Of a stretch of DNA of 64,000 nucleotides, positions 34,458-43,084 are shown piece by piece. The notes beneath the pieces are model-generated. The model did not search any database, had not been told where the DNA came from, and saw only the letters and a list, made by a program, of their open reading frames with translations. The translations under genes were made by a program, and so were the position numbers. This DNA is from Terriglobia bacterium. Its GTDB lineage: Bacteria > Acidobacteriota > Terriglobia > Bryobacterales > Bryobacteraceae. The stretch's first letter is position 1, and every line of letters begins with the position of its first letter. The stretch is taken from NCBI GenBank assembly GCA_020073265.1, contig JAIQFN010000007.1, positions 62,001 to 126,000 on the forward strand. The letters run 5' to 3'.

Positions 34458-36357
34458 GATCAGAATCGCAGCCGCTGCTTTCCTGGCGGCGATAAGCGGG
34501 GCCATGGCCGCGCCGTTGCCATCCATATCGTCCTACGCGAACGCGCCCACTGCGCTGCGGCATGCCATGCACCGGCTGTCCGACTACACCGGGTTTCCGC
34601 TGGAAGCGGCCGCGAGCGAGCAGCCGGCTATCCGCATCGAGTTGAATGCAACTCCGAACGCCGGCATCGGCGCGCAAGGGTACACCATCGAGTCCACCGG
34701 CGGCGGCATCGCGATTCGCGCCAACGAAGCCGAAGGCGCGGCCAACGGTGTCTACACGCTGCTTCGGACGCTGATGATCGAACATCGCAAGGACCCGTTC
34801 TCGCGGAAGTGGAACATCCAGGAGAAACCGCAGTTTTCCGTTCGGGCCATGCTGGTTGCGCCTTACCGCTACGGCGCCTCCTACGGCTTTGCGGCGCTGA
34901 GTCCGGACCGCTGGTCGATCGAGGAATGGCGCGAGTACGTCGACATGATGCGGCTATGCAACATGACCACGCTGGTGATGGCTTCCACACGCATGTACCA
35001 TCCCGACTATCCCGATAGCCGGCGCGAACAGTGGCGCTTCGAGGTCTGGAAGGAAGTGATGGACTACTGCCACCAGGTGGGAATGAAGTTCAATTGGTTC
35101 ATCTTTCCGAACCTGGTCACTGAGCAAGCCTTTTGGGACAACCCCGACAAGCGGCCGGAAATGAAGGGCGGCGCCTGGCACGGCAGCATGCTGAGCTGGG
35201 CCAAGGCGAAAGACATCATCCTCAAGAATCAGAAATACACGCTGGAGTTCTTCCGCGGCCTGGATGGACTCGAAATTATCTACAACGACGGAGGCGGCGT
35301 TTCGCCCGACATCCCCAACCTGGCGGAATGCTTCGCCGACGAGACCCGCAGCTACATCCAGCTCCTGCGCGACACGGGCAACGATGCGCAGTTCGTCTAT
35401 TGGAACTGGCTGATGGATCTGTGGGCGCAGGGCGTCTCCAAGCGCGATGCCGAGAAATTTCCCAAGTACCGCACGGTGCAGGACGACATTGTTCCTCTGC
35501 TTCCCAAGAACGTCACCTGGCTGGACGCTTCGGCCCTGACTCAGGCGCAGACCTTCGGGCCGTTCCTCAAGGCGTGGGGCAACGCACCGGTGCGCGAGGG
35601 CCTTCTGATCGGCAAGGAAGCTGGATTCAAGCCGGTGATCGATTTCTTCTGGTACATGAACCCCGAGCTGGCGATCAACATGTTTCCGCATCCGTTCATT
35701 CGCCGCGCCATGCAGGAAGCGGTATATGCGCGAGACGAGGTCGGTTCTGAGGGCGTGATGGGATACCGGCTCGCGCCGCCTACACGATTCGTGGACGACT
35801 ACGTGTTCTTCCGCCTGGCTTCGGATCCGTCGCTGACACAGGCGCAACTGGTCGCCGAAGCCGCCGGGTTGCTTTGCGAAAAGCCGCAGAACCAAAAGCA
35901 GGCGGCCGAGGCGATCAACACACTCGAACGGTTTTGGTCGACGCGGCAACTTGAAGACCTCGAGAAAGCCGATCGCTTGTTCAAGGTGCTGTTGCCCGAA
36001 GAGCGCTCGAAGAATCTTGAATACGTCAGCAATGGCGTTACTTTCCTGACCTACGTCGTTCGGATGGCTCAGCCGGGAGTGGGGGCTGCCCGCAAGGCGG
36101 AGCTGAAGCGCGATCTCTACCAGACCGTGAAGCCGATGTACATCTTCCAGGGCCTGGTCGCCGACATCGTGTGGATTCCAGAGGCGGTCCGGTTCTTTTC
36201 GGCGCGGGTGGACATGATGGTCGAGGATTACAACGCGCCGTTCATCACCTCGTCCAATTCGGAATTGGTGGACCGGAGCGTGTATCCCAAAGCCACGTCG
36301 AAGCCGTTCACTTTGCGCTGGCAGCCGGCGCAAACGGCGGGAGGGACTCACGAATGA
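34450..36357 (+). CDS. Exported glycoside-hydrolase-like protein, tandem copy 2
   Basis: A 635-residue paralogue of the preceding gene, nearly colinear over the full length (for example 'EGAANGVYTLLRTLMIEHRKDPF', 'YVDMMRLCNMTTLVMASTRMYHPDYPDSRRE', 'EIIYNDGGGVSPDIPN', 'VIDFFWYMNPELAINMFPHPFI'). Signal peptide MNKIRIAAAAFLAAISGAMAA. It overlaps the preceding gene by eight bases and the next by four (ATGA), so translation of all three is coupled. Conserved acidic residues in 'YNDGG' and 'DDYVFFRLASDPS' are catalytic candidates. Substrate unknown; context suggests a plant or microbial glycan. Confidence 0.66.
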   Translation: MNKIRIAAAAFLAAISGAMAAPLPSISSYANAPTALRHAMHRLSDYTGFPLEAAASEQPAIRIELNATPNAGIGAQGYTIESTGGGIAIRANEAEGAANGVYTLLRTLMIEHRKDPFSRKWNIQEKPQFSVRAMLVAPYRYGASYGFAALSPDRWSIEEWREYVDMMRLCNMTTLVMASTRMYHPDYPDSRREQWRFEVWKEVMDYCHQVGMKFNWFIFPNLVTEQAFWDNPDKRPEMKGGAWHGSMLSWAKAKDIILKNQKYTLEFFRGLDGLEIIYNDGGGVSPDIPNLAECFADETRSYIQLLRDTGNDAQFVYWNWLMDLWAQGVSKRDAEKFPKYRTVQDDIVPLLPKNVTWLDASALTQAQTFGPFLKAWGNAPVREGLLIGKEAGFKPVIDFFWYMNPELAINMFPHPFIRRAMQEAVYARDEVGSEGVMGYRLAPPTRFVDDYVFFRLASDPSLTQAQLVAEAAGLLCEKPQNQKQAAEAINTLERFWSTRQLEDLEKADRLFKVLLPEERSKNLEYVSNGVTFLTYVVRMAQPGVGAARKAELKRDLYQTVKPMYIFQGLVADIVWIPEAVRFFSARVDMMVEDYNAPFITSSNSELVDRSVYPKATSKPFTLRWQPAQTAGGTHE

Positions 36358-38495
36358 CGCTCCGGAGCAGAGTTGTGCTGGTCGCAAAGCTGGCGTCGGC
36401 GGCCCTATTCAGCCAAGCCGCTTTCTCGCAGCCAACCGTCCTGCTCGAAAACGCGCAATTGCGAGTCACGCTCTCGAGCGAAAACGGCAGCGTGCAATCG
36501 GTCGAACGAGCCGGCCAATCCTATCTGGGTTCGGCCGTGCAAGCCGGCTGGTATCGGATACAGATTCCGCTTGCCTATTGGCCGGGACACTCGGCCGCAA
36601 GCGCGGAGCAGAGGACGGTAACCGTTCAGCGGCGGGGACCTGACGCCGTGGACTTCCAGACCGCCGAGCTGGTCACCAAAGAGGGGCGGTACGCGCTGCG
36701 CACAACCGTGAGCTTCCGCCTGGAGGGCGAGAATCTAGTCTGCCGGCTGAGCATCGACAACCAGAGTAAGAACGCGATCGACCGCGTTACGTTTCCGGTT
36801 CTCGGCGTGCCACGCGGAGCGCGTTCCGCCGAATCGCTGATCATGCCGGACAACGTGTTCCCGCTCAGAATGCTGTTCAGCCAGAACGATATTCGAACTG
36901 ACCACAACCCTTTCGACGCGCTCGATCCCATGGATCGGAACGCATGGGTGCTCAACGATCCCAAGGTCCCGGCGCGGGCCTTCAACTATCCCATGATGCT
37001 GGCGACTGCCTGGGCCACCTATGCGAGCGACGGACGGGGAATCGGCTTCGACGTACATGACCGGACATTCCAGTACAAGAAGCTGATCGTGGAACGGCGC
37101 CTCTACCGGGACACGGTGTCGCCGAGGAACAATCGGTCCGACTACGAATTGTCGTGGCAGTGGTTCCCGGTCGTGAGTCCGGGCGCCTCGTGGCAGAGCC
37201 CGGAAATCTATCTCCGGTTTGACGACGGCGATTGGCATGCCATCGCCGGCCAGCATCGCGATTTCCTCAAAACCTGGGTTCGCAAGCCGGACGTTGCGAA
37301 AGAATTTCAGTCGTCGCTCGGCTGGATCAGCCGCGGCGCGGGCAACTTCGACGAGCTTCCCGCCATCGCCAAACAAGGCGTGGATGTCGGCGCTCCCTAT
37401 TTCATCGTCTATAACTGGTCGGCGGAAGGAGCGGCCGAGATGGCCTATGGCACCACTCCGACCATCGCTTCCGGAGGCCTCGAGTCGCTGAAGCGAAACC
37501 TCAAGCAAGCGCGCGAGCTGGGATCGCATCCGATGGCCTGGTTCAACACCACGCTCAGCGGAGACAGCCGGACCGGCCATATGCTCCAGGGCAAGGATTG
37601 GGTGGCGAAAGATCGCTGGGGCGGCGGAGTGCTGGACGGCCAATGGTCGTTGTTCAATTCCATTCTGGTGGCCACGCTGCCCATCAACGAAGCCTGGCTG
37701 CAGTTCGATCCTTCCGGCGCCAAGGACTTGATGGTCGATTCGATCCGGCGGTTCATAGAAGGATACGGATTTTCGGGTTTCGAGATGGACCAGTCCATGA
37801 AGTATTACCTCTCGTATCGCGACACCGACAAGATCCAGCCCGGCATGGCTTACGCCGAGGGCTACGCGGATTTCTACAAGCGCGCCATCGAGATTGTCAG
37901 GAGCAACGACCCTGAGGGGATCATAGTCGGCGAAGGTGTTTCCGACTTTGTCGACCAGTACGTCGACTCGGCCTGGATCTTCGAAGGCGGAGCGCTGAAC
38001 GTCCCCACCCTCACCCGCTGGCGATACAGCCTGCCTTGGGTGGTGGTGCCGGTGCGCGCCGAGCCGACCAACCTGGGCCACGCCAGCACCGCTTTCCTGT
38101 TCAACGCGCCGCTGAATATTTTCGACGACCTGACAAAATATACGCAGTATGCCGGCCACCTGAGGCGCCTAAGTGGCTTGAAGAAGCTGACCAGCCAGTA
38201 CTTCTATCAGGGCGATTTCGCGGATCGCGAGGGCTTCTCACTGGCCGGCGCGGGCGAGAAGGCCGTGTTGGCAAGGTCCTATAGAAGTCGCGATGGCAAA
38301 TTTCTCGCCGTGGTGGTGGTCAACCCCACGGACAACCGCCAGGAAGTAACTCTCAAACCGGACGCCGCGTTCGCGTCCAGATCAATCCGTCACTTTTACC
38401 TGGACGGCAATACGGAGAATGCGAATCCCTCCGGGGAGGTTTCGCTGCGTTTGGCTGCGGCCGACGTGCAAGTGGTGAGCTTCGAGACGCCTTAG
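36354..38495 (+). CDS. Exported DUF6259-type glycosidase-like protein, locus B gene 1
   Basis: A 713-residue protein from ATG 36354, overlapping the preceding stop as ATGA, with GGAGGG nine bases upstream. It is the close counterpart of the gene at 24820-26976, sharing 'NDIRTDHNPFDALDP', 'WISRGAGNFDELPAIAKQGVDVGAPYFIVYNWS', 'GFEMDQSMKYYLSYRD' and 'EGIIVGEGVSDFVDQYVD'. Signal peptide ends near QAAFSQ. It is followed after 11 bases by a DUF6259-like partner, the same two-gene order as locus A. Probably exported and acting on a saccharide; the reaction is not known. Confidence 0.7.
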   Translation: MTLRSRVVLVAKLASAALFSQAAFSQPTVLLENAQLRVTLSSENGSVQSVERAGQSYLGSAVQAGWYRIQIPLAYWPGHSAASAEQRTVTVQRRGPDAVDFQTAELVTKEGRYALRTTVSFRLEGENLVCRLSIDNQSKNAIDRVTFPVLGVPRGARSAESLIMPDNVFPLRMLFSQNDIRTDHNPFDALDPMDRNAWVLNDPKVPARAFNYPMMLATAWATYASDGRGIGFDVHDRTFQYKKLIVERRLYRDTVSPRNNRSDYELSWQWFPVVSPGASWQSPEIYLRFDDGDWHAIAGQHRDFLKTWVRKPDVAKEFQSSLGWISRGAGNFDELPAIAKQGVDVGAPYFIVYNWSAEGAAEMAYGTTPTIASGGLESLKRNLKQARELGSHPMAWFNTTLSGDSRTGHMLQGKDWVAKDRWGGGVLDGQWSLFNSILVATLPINEAWLQFDPSGAKDLMVDSIRRFIEGYGFSGFEMDQSMKYYLSYRDTDKIQPGMAYAEGYADFYKRAIEIVRSNDPEGIIVGEGVSDFVDQYVDSAWIFEGGALNVPTLTRWRYSLPWVVVPVRAEPTNLGHASTAFLFNAPLNIFDDLTKYTQYAGHLRRLSGLKKLTSQYFYQGDFADREGFSLAGAGEKAVLARSYRSRDGKFLAVVVVNPTDNRQEVTLKPDAAFASRSIRHFYLDGNTENANPSGEVSLRLAAADVQVVSFETP

Positions 38496-38506
38496 AGGAG
38501 AACCCG

Positions 38507-40651
38507 ATGCGCACACGGATTCTGACCCTGCTCGCGATGACGCCGCTTTACTTGAGAGGCGCTGTGATGGAGAACGACGTCGTCAGAATCGAAGTCTCTC
38601 CGCAGAACGGCTCCATCACCCACATCCTCGACAAGCGCAGCAACACCGACTACATCGCGGAACCGGACCACGCCAGGCTTTTCCGTCTGCTGGTGCCGCG
38701 GCAGGACTATCCGACGCGCCGCGTCGAGTCTTCCGAACAGAAGGTGGATTCGATCAAGCTGGCCGATGGCGTCCTGACCATCCATTTCACCCAGCTCCAA
38801 ATCTCTCCGCACCAGTTCGTGGCCGGCGCCCGCGAGATTCCTGAACCCGTTTTGAACACCGAGGCCACCGTGACCATGCGGCTGGACGGCGACCACGTTC
38901 ACCTGGGCCTGGTGGTGGTGAACCACGGACCGGAGCAGATCACCGACGTTGCGTTCCCCTGGATCGCCGGATTGGCGAGGAAGTCAGGCGGGAGGCAGGC
39001 CAAGGTCATCTTGCCGTCTCTTGGCCAGCGGGCGTTTTCGCAAACCGCCGATTTCGTGGTCGCCGCGCGAGCCAAGAGCTATCCCGCTCTGCTGGCAGCC
39101 TCGTGGATGAACTACGAGTTCGAGGGCAAAGGATTCGGAATTGAGGCCCGTTCGGCGCCCGAAGCGCAGGACGCGCTCATATCTCTGAACGAGGATACTC
39201 TGGCCCGCAACAGCCCGCACTCCTGGGGAGAGTCGGGGATTGCATACCTGGCCTGGAACTTCTATCCGCACATCGCCGGACAGCAACGCTGGGAAGCGCC
39301 TGAGGTGATCCTCCACGTGCATGGCACGGACTGGCGCACCATCGCCTCCGAACATCGGGAATGGTACCGCGAGCACTTCTCTCCTGCCCGCAGCGCCGCC
39401 TTCGACCACGCCATCGGCTTCGCAACGTATCGGCTCAAGCGCGAAGACAGCACCGTGAACTGGACCTACGACGACATCCCCAAGCTGGCCGAGGAAGCCA
39501 GGTCGGCCGGAATCAGCAACGTCGTGATCGAGGGCTGGCGCGAACGCGAGGGCAACTGGAATCCCGGGCCGTTCGCCGAAATCGCCGATCCTCGCATGGG
39601 AGGCGGCGAGAAGCTCAAGTCCCTGGTCGAGACCCTGCACCAGCAGGGCGTGGAATTAGCATTCGCCTTTCACCCGGCCATGGTGAACACGGCGTCGGAC
39701 CAGTATGCGCAGACGGCCTACCGCTGGACCATCAAAACGCGCATCGACGGGAATCAGATCGCGCCGAACTTCACCTACATCACCTTCGACTATCCGTACG
39801 AAGATTACTCGATCCACTACTGGGCGCTGCTCGACCCGTCATCTCCGGCCACGGATTTTCTGCTCCAGGAGGCGCAGCGCCTGAAAGACGAATACGGTTT
39901 CCGCAACCTGTTTTTGCGCGGCATCGGGCTCGCCACGCATCTTTCTTATAGCCGCTACAACAGCGTGCCGCCGCAGAGGGTGTACGTGGACGGCTACGCG
40001 CGGTTCCTCGGCGGGCTCAAGAAAATGTTCCCTGACGGCATGCTGTTGACGGAAGGAATGAACGACCTGGTGAACCCGTACTCGAGCGCCGGCTATACCT
40101 GGACGCAGTCGGACCATCCGGAAATCCTGGCCCTCAGCATTCCCTGGACGCCTTTCTCCAACGACGTCGATGCGCTGGACTACGATCAGGCCAACGCCAG
40201 CTTCGCTCGAAAGATCCTGATCAACCTCATCGTGGACGGCGGCGATGGTTCGGTGGGTCGCTACCCGGACTTCGCTCGACACCTGAAAGCCCTACAGGCT
40301 CTCAAGGAAGCGACTCAACCGTACTACGCCGACGCCGAATTTCGCGATCGCGAGGGTCTCAAGCCGGGTAAAGCGGATTCGGAAGTCGTAGCCGCCCTCT
40401 TTGAGAACGAACGGGACCAGAAGACCGGTGTAGTTCTGGCGAACCTCGCCGAAGCCAGGAAGAAGGTCTCTGTCTCTCTCGCGTGGAATGAGATTCCCAA
40501 GCAAGGCCACCTGTACCGGTTGGATGGACGCCGCCAAGAAATCGAGATCCAGCCGGAGACAACCATCGAGCTAGGTCCTCATGAAGTGGTTGTGCTGGGG
40601 ATCGACCGGAACAGTGAACCGGGAAGGAGCACGGCCGTGCGCACGCGTTAA
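38507..40651 (+). CDS. Exported DUF6259-like protein, locus B gene 2
   Basis: A 714-residue counterpart of the gene at 26984-29095. Shared text includes 'MENDVVRIEVSPQNGSITHILDKRSNTDYI', 'GFATYRLKREDSTVNWTYDDIPKLAEEARSAGI', 'VIEGWREREGNWNPGPFAEIADPRMGGG' and 'RKILINLIVDGGDGSVGRYPDFARHLKAL'. The N-terminal signal (MRTRILTLLAMTPLYLRGAV) is shorter than in the paralogue but still hydrophobic. The start ATG 38507 follows gagg. The gene ends 27 bases before the transporter gene. Probably a glycan-active enzyme working with gene 1 of the pair. Confidence 0.68.
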   Translation: MRTRILTLLAMTPLYLRGAVMENDVVRIEVSPQNGSITHILDKRSNTDYIAEPDHARLFRLLVPRQDYPTRRVESSEQKVDSIKLADGVLTIHFTQLQISPHQFVAGAREIPEPVLNTEATVTMRLDGDHVHLGLVVVNHGPEQITDVAFPWIAGLARKSGGRQAKVILPSLGQRAFSQTADFVVAARAKSYPALLAASWMNYEFEGKGFGIEARSAPEAQDALISLNEDTLARNSPHSWGESGIAYLAWNFYPHIAGQQRWEAPEVILHVHGTDWRTIASEHREWYREHFSPARSAAFDHAIGFATYRLKREDSTVNWTYDDIPKLAEEARSAGISNVVIEGWREREGNWNPGPFAEIADPRMGGGEKLKSLVETLHQQGVELAFAFHPAMVNTASDQYAQTAYRWTIKTRIDGNQIAPNFTYITFDYPYEDYSIHYWALLDPSSPATDFLLQEAQRLKDEYGFRNLFLRGIGLATHLSYSRYNSVPPQRVYVDGYARFLGGLKKMFPDGMLLTEGMNDLVNPYSSAGYTWTQSDHPEILALSIPWTPFSNDVDALDYDQANASFARKILINLIVDGGDGSVGRYPDFARHLKALQALKEATQPYYADAEFRDREGLKPGKADSEVVAALFENERDQKTGVVLANLAEARKKVSVSLAWNEIPKQGHLYRLDGRRQEIEIQPETTIELGPHEVVVLGIDRNSEPGRSTAVRTR

Positions 40652-40678
40652 GCTGCGCCAGTACGACCACAGACAACC

Positions 40679-41662
40679 ATGTACACGCCACAGACATTCG
40701 CCGCTGCCCTGACATTGGTGATCTTCAGCATGTGCTGCTGGGGTTCCTGGCCGAACTTCCTCAAGGCCATGCCGAAGTGGCGGCTGGAATACTTTTATCT
40801 CGACTACGCAATCGGCTTCCTGATCACCGGCGTCGCAATCGGAGCCACCTTCGGGTCGACGACGGCGTCCGTGCCGCCTTTCTTCACTCGCCTGGCGCAG
40901 GCGGGTGGGACGGAGATGTTATTTGCAGTACTGGGGGGCTTTCTGTGGAGCCTCGGAAACGTGCTCATGATCAACAGCATCGCGATTGCCGGACTGGCGG
41001 TCGCGTTTCCAGTCTCGTCAGTTCCGGCGCTGGTTCTCGGCGTGGGCATGGCCTACTGGACGAACCCGATTGGCAACCCGGCTTGGCTTGCCGGGAGCGT
41101 GGTGGTCTTGTTGGCGGCCGCCGTCGCCAACGCGCAGGCTTATAAACGGCTGACCACCGCAGCGGAGATGAACAAGACCAAAGGAATGCTGCTGGCGCTC
41201 GCTTCCGGCGTCATGGTTGGCATATTTCCGCCCTGCGTAAGTCGCGCGATCAGCGGCGCTCACGCGCTCGATTCCTACTCGGTGTCGGTTTACTTCATGC
41301 TTGGCGCTCTCGCGGCGACGCTGGTCGCGGTTCCCATCCTGCTCGCAAGGCCGTTGGTGGGGAGCGCCGGCAACCTGTGGGGTTACGTTCGGGGGCGGAT
41401 GGCATGGCACGTGCTAGGACTGCTTGCTGGATTCCTGTGGAGTTTCGGAACCGTGTTCAATTTTGTGTCCGCCGGAAAGGTTGGCATGGCGATTAGCTGG
41501 GGAGTTGGCAGCGGAGCCCCGATGGTGGGAGCGCTCTGGGGGATTTTCCTCTGGAAGGAATTCTCGGGGGCCGGACGAAACGCCAAAGTCTTGATTGGAA
41601 CCAGCCTGGCGCTTTACGCTTCCGGCGTGGCTGCGGTCGCGCTGTCGTATACGGGTCAGTGA
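40679..41662 (+). CDS. DMT-superfamily sugar/ureide-type permease
   Basis: A 327-residue membrane protein with about ten predicted transmembrane helices. The N-terminus 'LVIFSMCCWGSWPNFLKAMPKWRLEYFYLDYAIGFLITG' resembles the GRP glucose-uptake and plant ureide-permease group of the DMT superfamily. 'AFPVSSVPALVLGVGMAYW' and 'AISWGVGSGAPMVGALWGIFLWKEF' are matching repeat halves. It lies between secreted glycan enzymes and cytosolic enzymes in one operon, so it probably imports their product across the inner membrane, by proton coupling. Substrate unknown; sugar is the first guess, ureide or nucleobase the alternative. Confidence 0.75.
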   Translation: MYTPQTFAAALTLVIFSMCCWGSWPNFLKAMPKWRLEYFYLDYAIGFLITGVAIGATFGSTTASVPPFFTRLAQAGGTEMLFAVLGGFLWSLGNVLMINSIAIAGLAVAFPVSSVPALVLGVGMAYWTNPIGNPAWLAGSVVVLLAAAVANAQAYKRLTTAAEMNKTKGMLLALASGVMVGIFPPCVSRAISGAHALDSYSVSVYFMLGALAATLVAVPILLARPLVGSAGNLWGYVRGRMAWHVLGLLAGFLWSFGTVFNFVSAGKVGMAISWGVGSGAPMVGALWGIFLWKEFSGAGRNAKVLIGTSLALYASGVAAVALSYTGQ

Positions 41663-41685
41663 ATAGTTGGATCAAAGGAGGCTGC

Positions 41686-43068
41686 ATGAAACACCTCGGA
41701 CATGATTCGCGGGTCAGCGATGGGCGCACCCGCCGCCTGGTCTCGCTGTTGTTGTTTGCTTTTCTCGGCGCCACCGGTTTGCCGGCACAGGAAAAACCGG
41801 GCGGGTTGCTCGACAACCTCTATCAACTGCGCGACACCAAGACCTACCGGATTTCGTCTGCCGACAAGACCGGCGGCAACATCGACTGGATCACCATTCC
41901 GCCTGGTAAAACCCAAACGCTTGCGGAGATCTCGGGCGCGGGCGTAATTCGACGCTTCTACCTGGCGCCGCTCGCCGCCGATCGCATGCGTTACCGGAAG
42001 GCCATCTTGCGGATCTACTGGGATGGCGAAAAAGAGCCGTGCGTGGAGGTTCCCATCGGAGACTTCTTCGGCTCCGGCTTGGGGACCCTCCGATACTTTC
42101 ACTCGCTGGCGGTCGACGTGAATCCCGGCTTCCAGGACTGGGATTTCGATGGGATGGTAAATTACCTGCCGATGCCGTTCGAAAAAGGAGCGCGGATTAC
42201 GCTCGAAAATGACGGCCAGGTTCCGGATTTCCGCCTCTGGTATCACTTCGACATCGAGCAGTTTCCCGACGGAAAGCTGCCCCCGAACACCGGCAGGCTG
42301 CACGCTCAATGGCACGATGCCAAGCAGATGCCCGCCGAGCCGGGCGGCCCCAAGAACACCACGCTCGGGAATGTATTTGTCAAAAATCCCGAAGGCAAGG
42401 GCAACTTCGTAATCCTTGACGCGGAAGGAAAGGGAACCTATGTCGGCCTGTTCCTGACGGTAGACAACGTGGTCGGCGGATGGTATGGCGAGGGAGACGA
42501 CATGATTTTCATCGACGGCGCCAGGCTGCCTACCTTCGCCGGCACCGGCCACGAGGAAGTCTTCAACAGCGGCTGCTGTCCCGACAAGGAATTCTGGGGC
42601 GCTTACACCGGCTTTTATGTCATCCAGAACAGCAACGCGAACTTCGGCGGCAAGAACCAGATGTACAAATTCTACGTGAACGATCCGGTGCGCTTCTCCA
42701 AATCGATTCGCGTGACCATCGAGCACGGGCATGCCAACAATTTCGAGAACGACTATACCGCGACGGCTTTCTGGTACCAGCAGGAGCCGCACAAGGCGTT
42801 CCCGCCGATGCCGAACGCGGCCGAGCGGCTGCCTCGCTGGCCGGCCGAGGTAAGCCAGGCGCTTGCGACGGAGCTGGAGGTGAACCGGATGCTGGCGCGA
42901 GCGAAGGCCCGGCTCAGTCCCGCCGAGTCCAAGCGCGCGGATGCGCTGGTGGCCGAATGCAACCGTTCGTTCCGGGAACTGCGCCATCAGGACTACGTGC
43001 GCGCGGTCAAGGAGCTCCAGGACTTGGTCGGGTACGTAAAGCCGCCGGCGGTTCCAACCGGCAACTAG
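41686..43068 (+). CDS. Exported DUF2961 (GH172-like) protein
   Basis: A 460-residue protein from ATG 41686, with AAGGAGG five bases upstream; a GTG nine codons earlier is not needed. Signal peptide ends near GLPAQE. The double jelly-roll DUF2961/GH172 fold is indicated by 'TYRISSADKTGGNIDWITIPPGKTQTLAEISGAGVIRRFYL', 'GDFFGSG' and 'FAGTGHEEVFNSGC', which aligns with the usual 'GTGTEDYF' block holding a catalytic Glu, and by 'YVNDPVRFSKSIRVTIEHGHAN' with the second Glu. Known GH172 enzymes cleave fructofuranosides or arabinofuranosides. It lies 23 bases after the transporter gene and 16 before the UroD-type gene. Confidence 0.82.
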   Translation: MKHLGHDSRVSDGRTRRLVSLLLFAFLGATGLPAQEKPGGLLDNLYQLRDTKTYRISSADKTGGNIDWITIPPGKTQTLAEISGAGVIRRFYLAPLAADRMRYRKAILRIYWDGEKEPCVEVPIGDFFGSGLGTLRYFHSLAVDVNPGFQDWDFDGMVNYLPMPFEKGARITLENDGQVPDFRLWYHFDIEQFPDGKLPPNTGRLHAQWHDAKQMPAEPGGPKNTTLGNVFVKNPEGKGNFVILDAEGKGTYVGLFLTVDNVVGGWYGEGDDMIFIDGARLPTFAGTGHEEVFNSGCCPDKEFWGAYTGFYVIQNSNANFGGKNQMYKFYVNDPVRFSKSIRVTIEHGHANNFENDYTATAFWYQQEPHKAFPPMPNAAERLPRWPAEVSQALATELEVNRMLARAKARLSPAESKRADALVAECNRSFRELRHQDYVRAVKELQDLVGYVKPPAVPTGN

Positions 43069-43084
43069 TCGAAAGGAAGAAACC

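Noticed and set aside
34954-38159. Two long minus-strand frames (34954-36387 and 36735-38159)
   Set aside because: Both are antisense to exported enzymes with signal peptides and close paralogues; the translations look like shadows.
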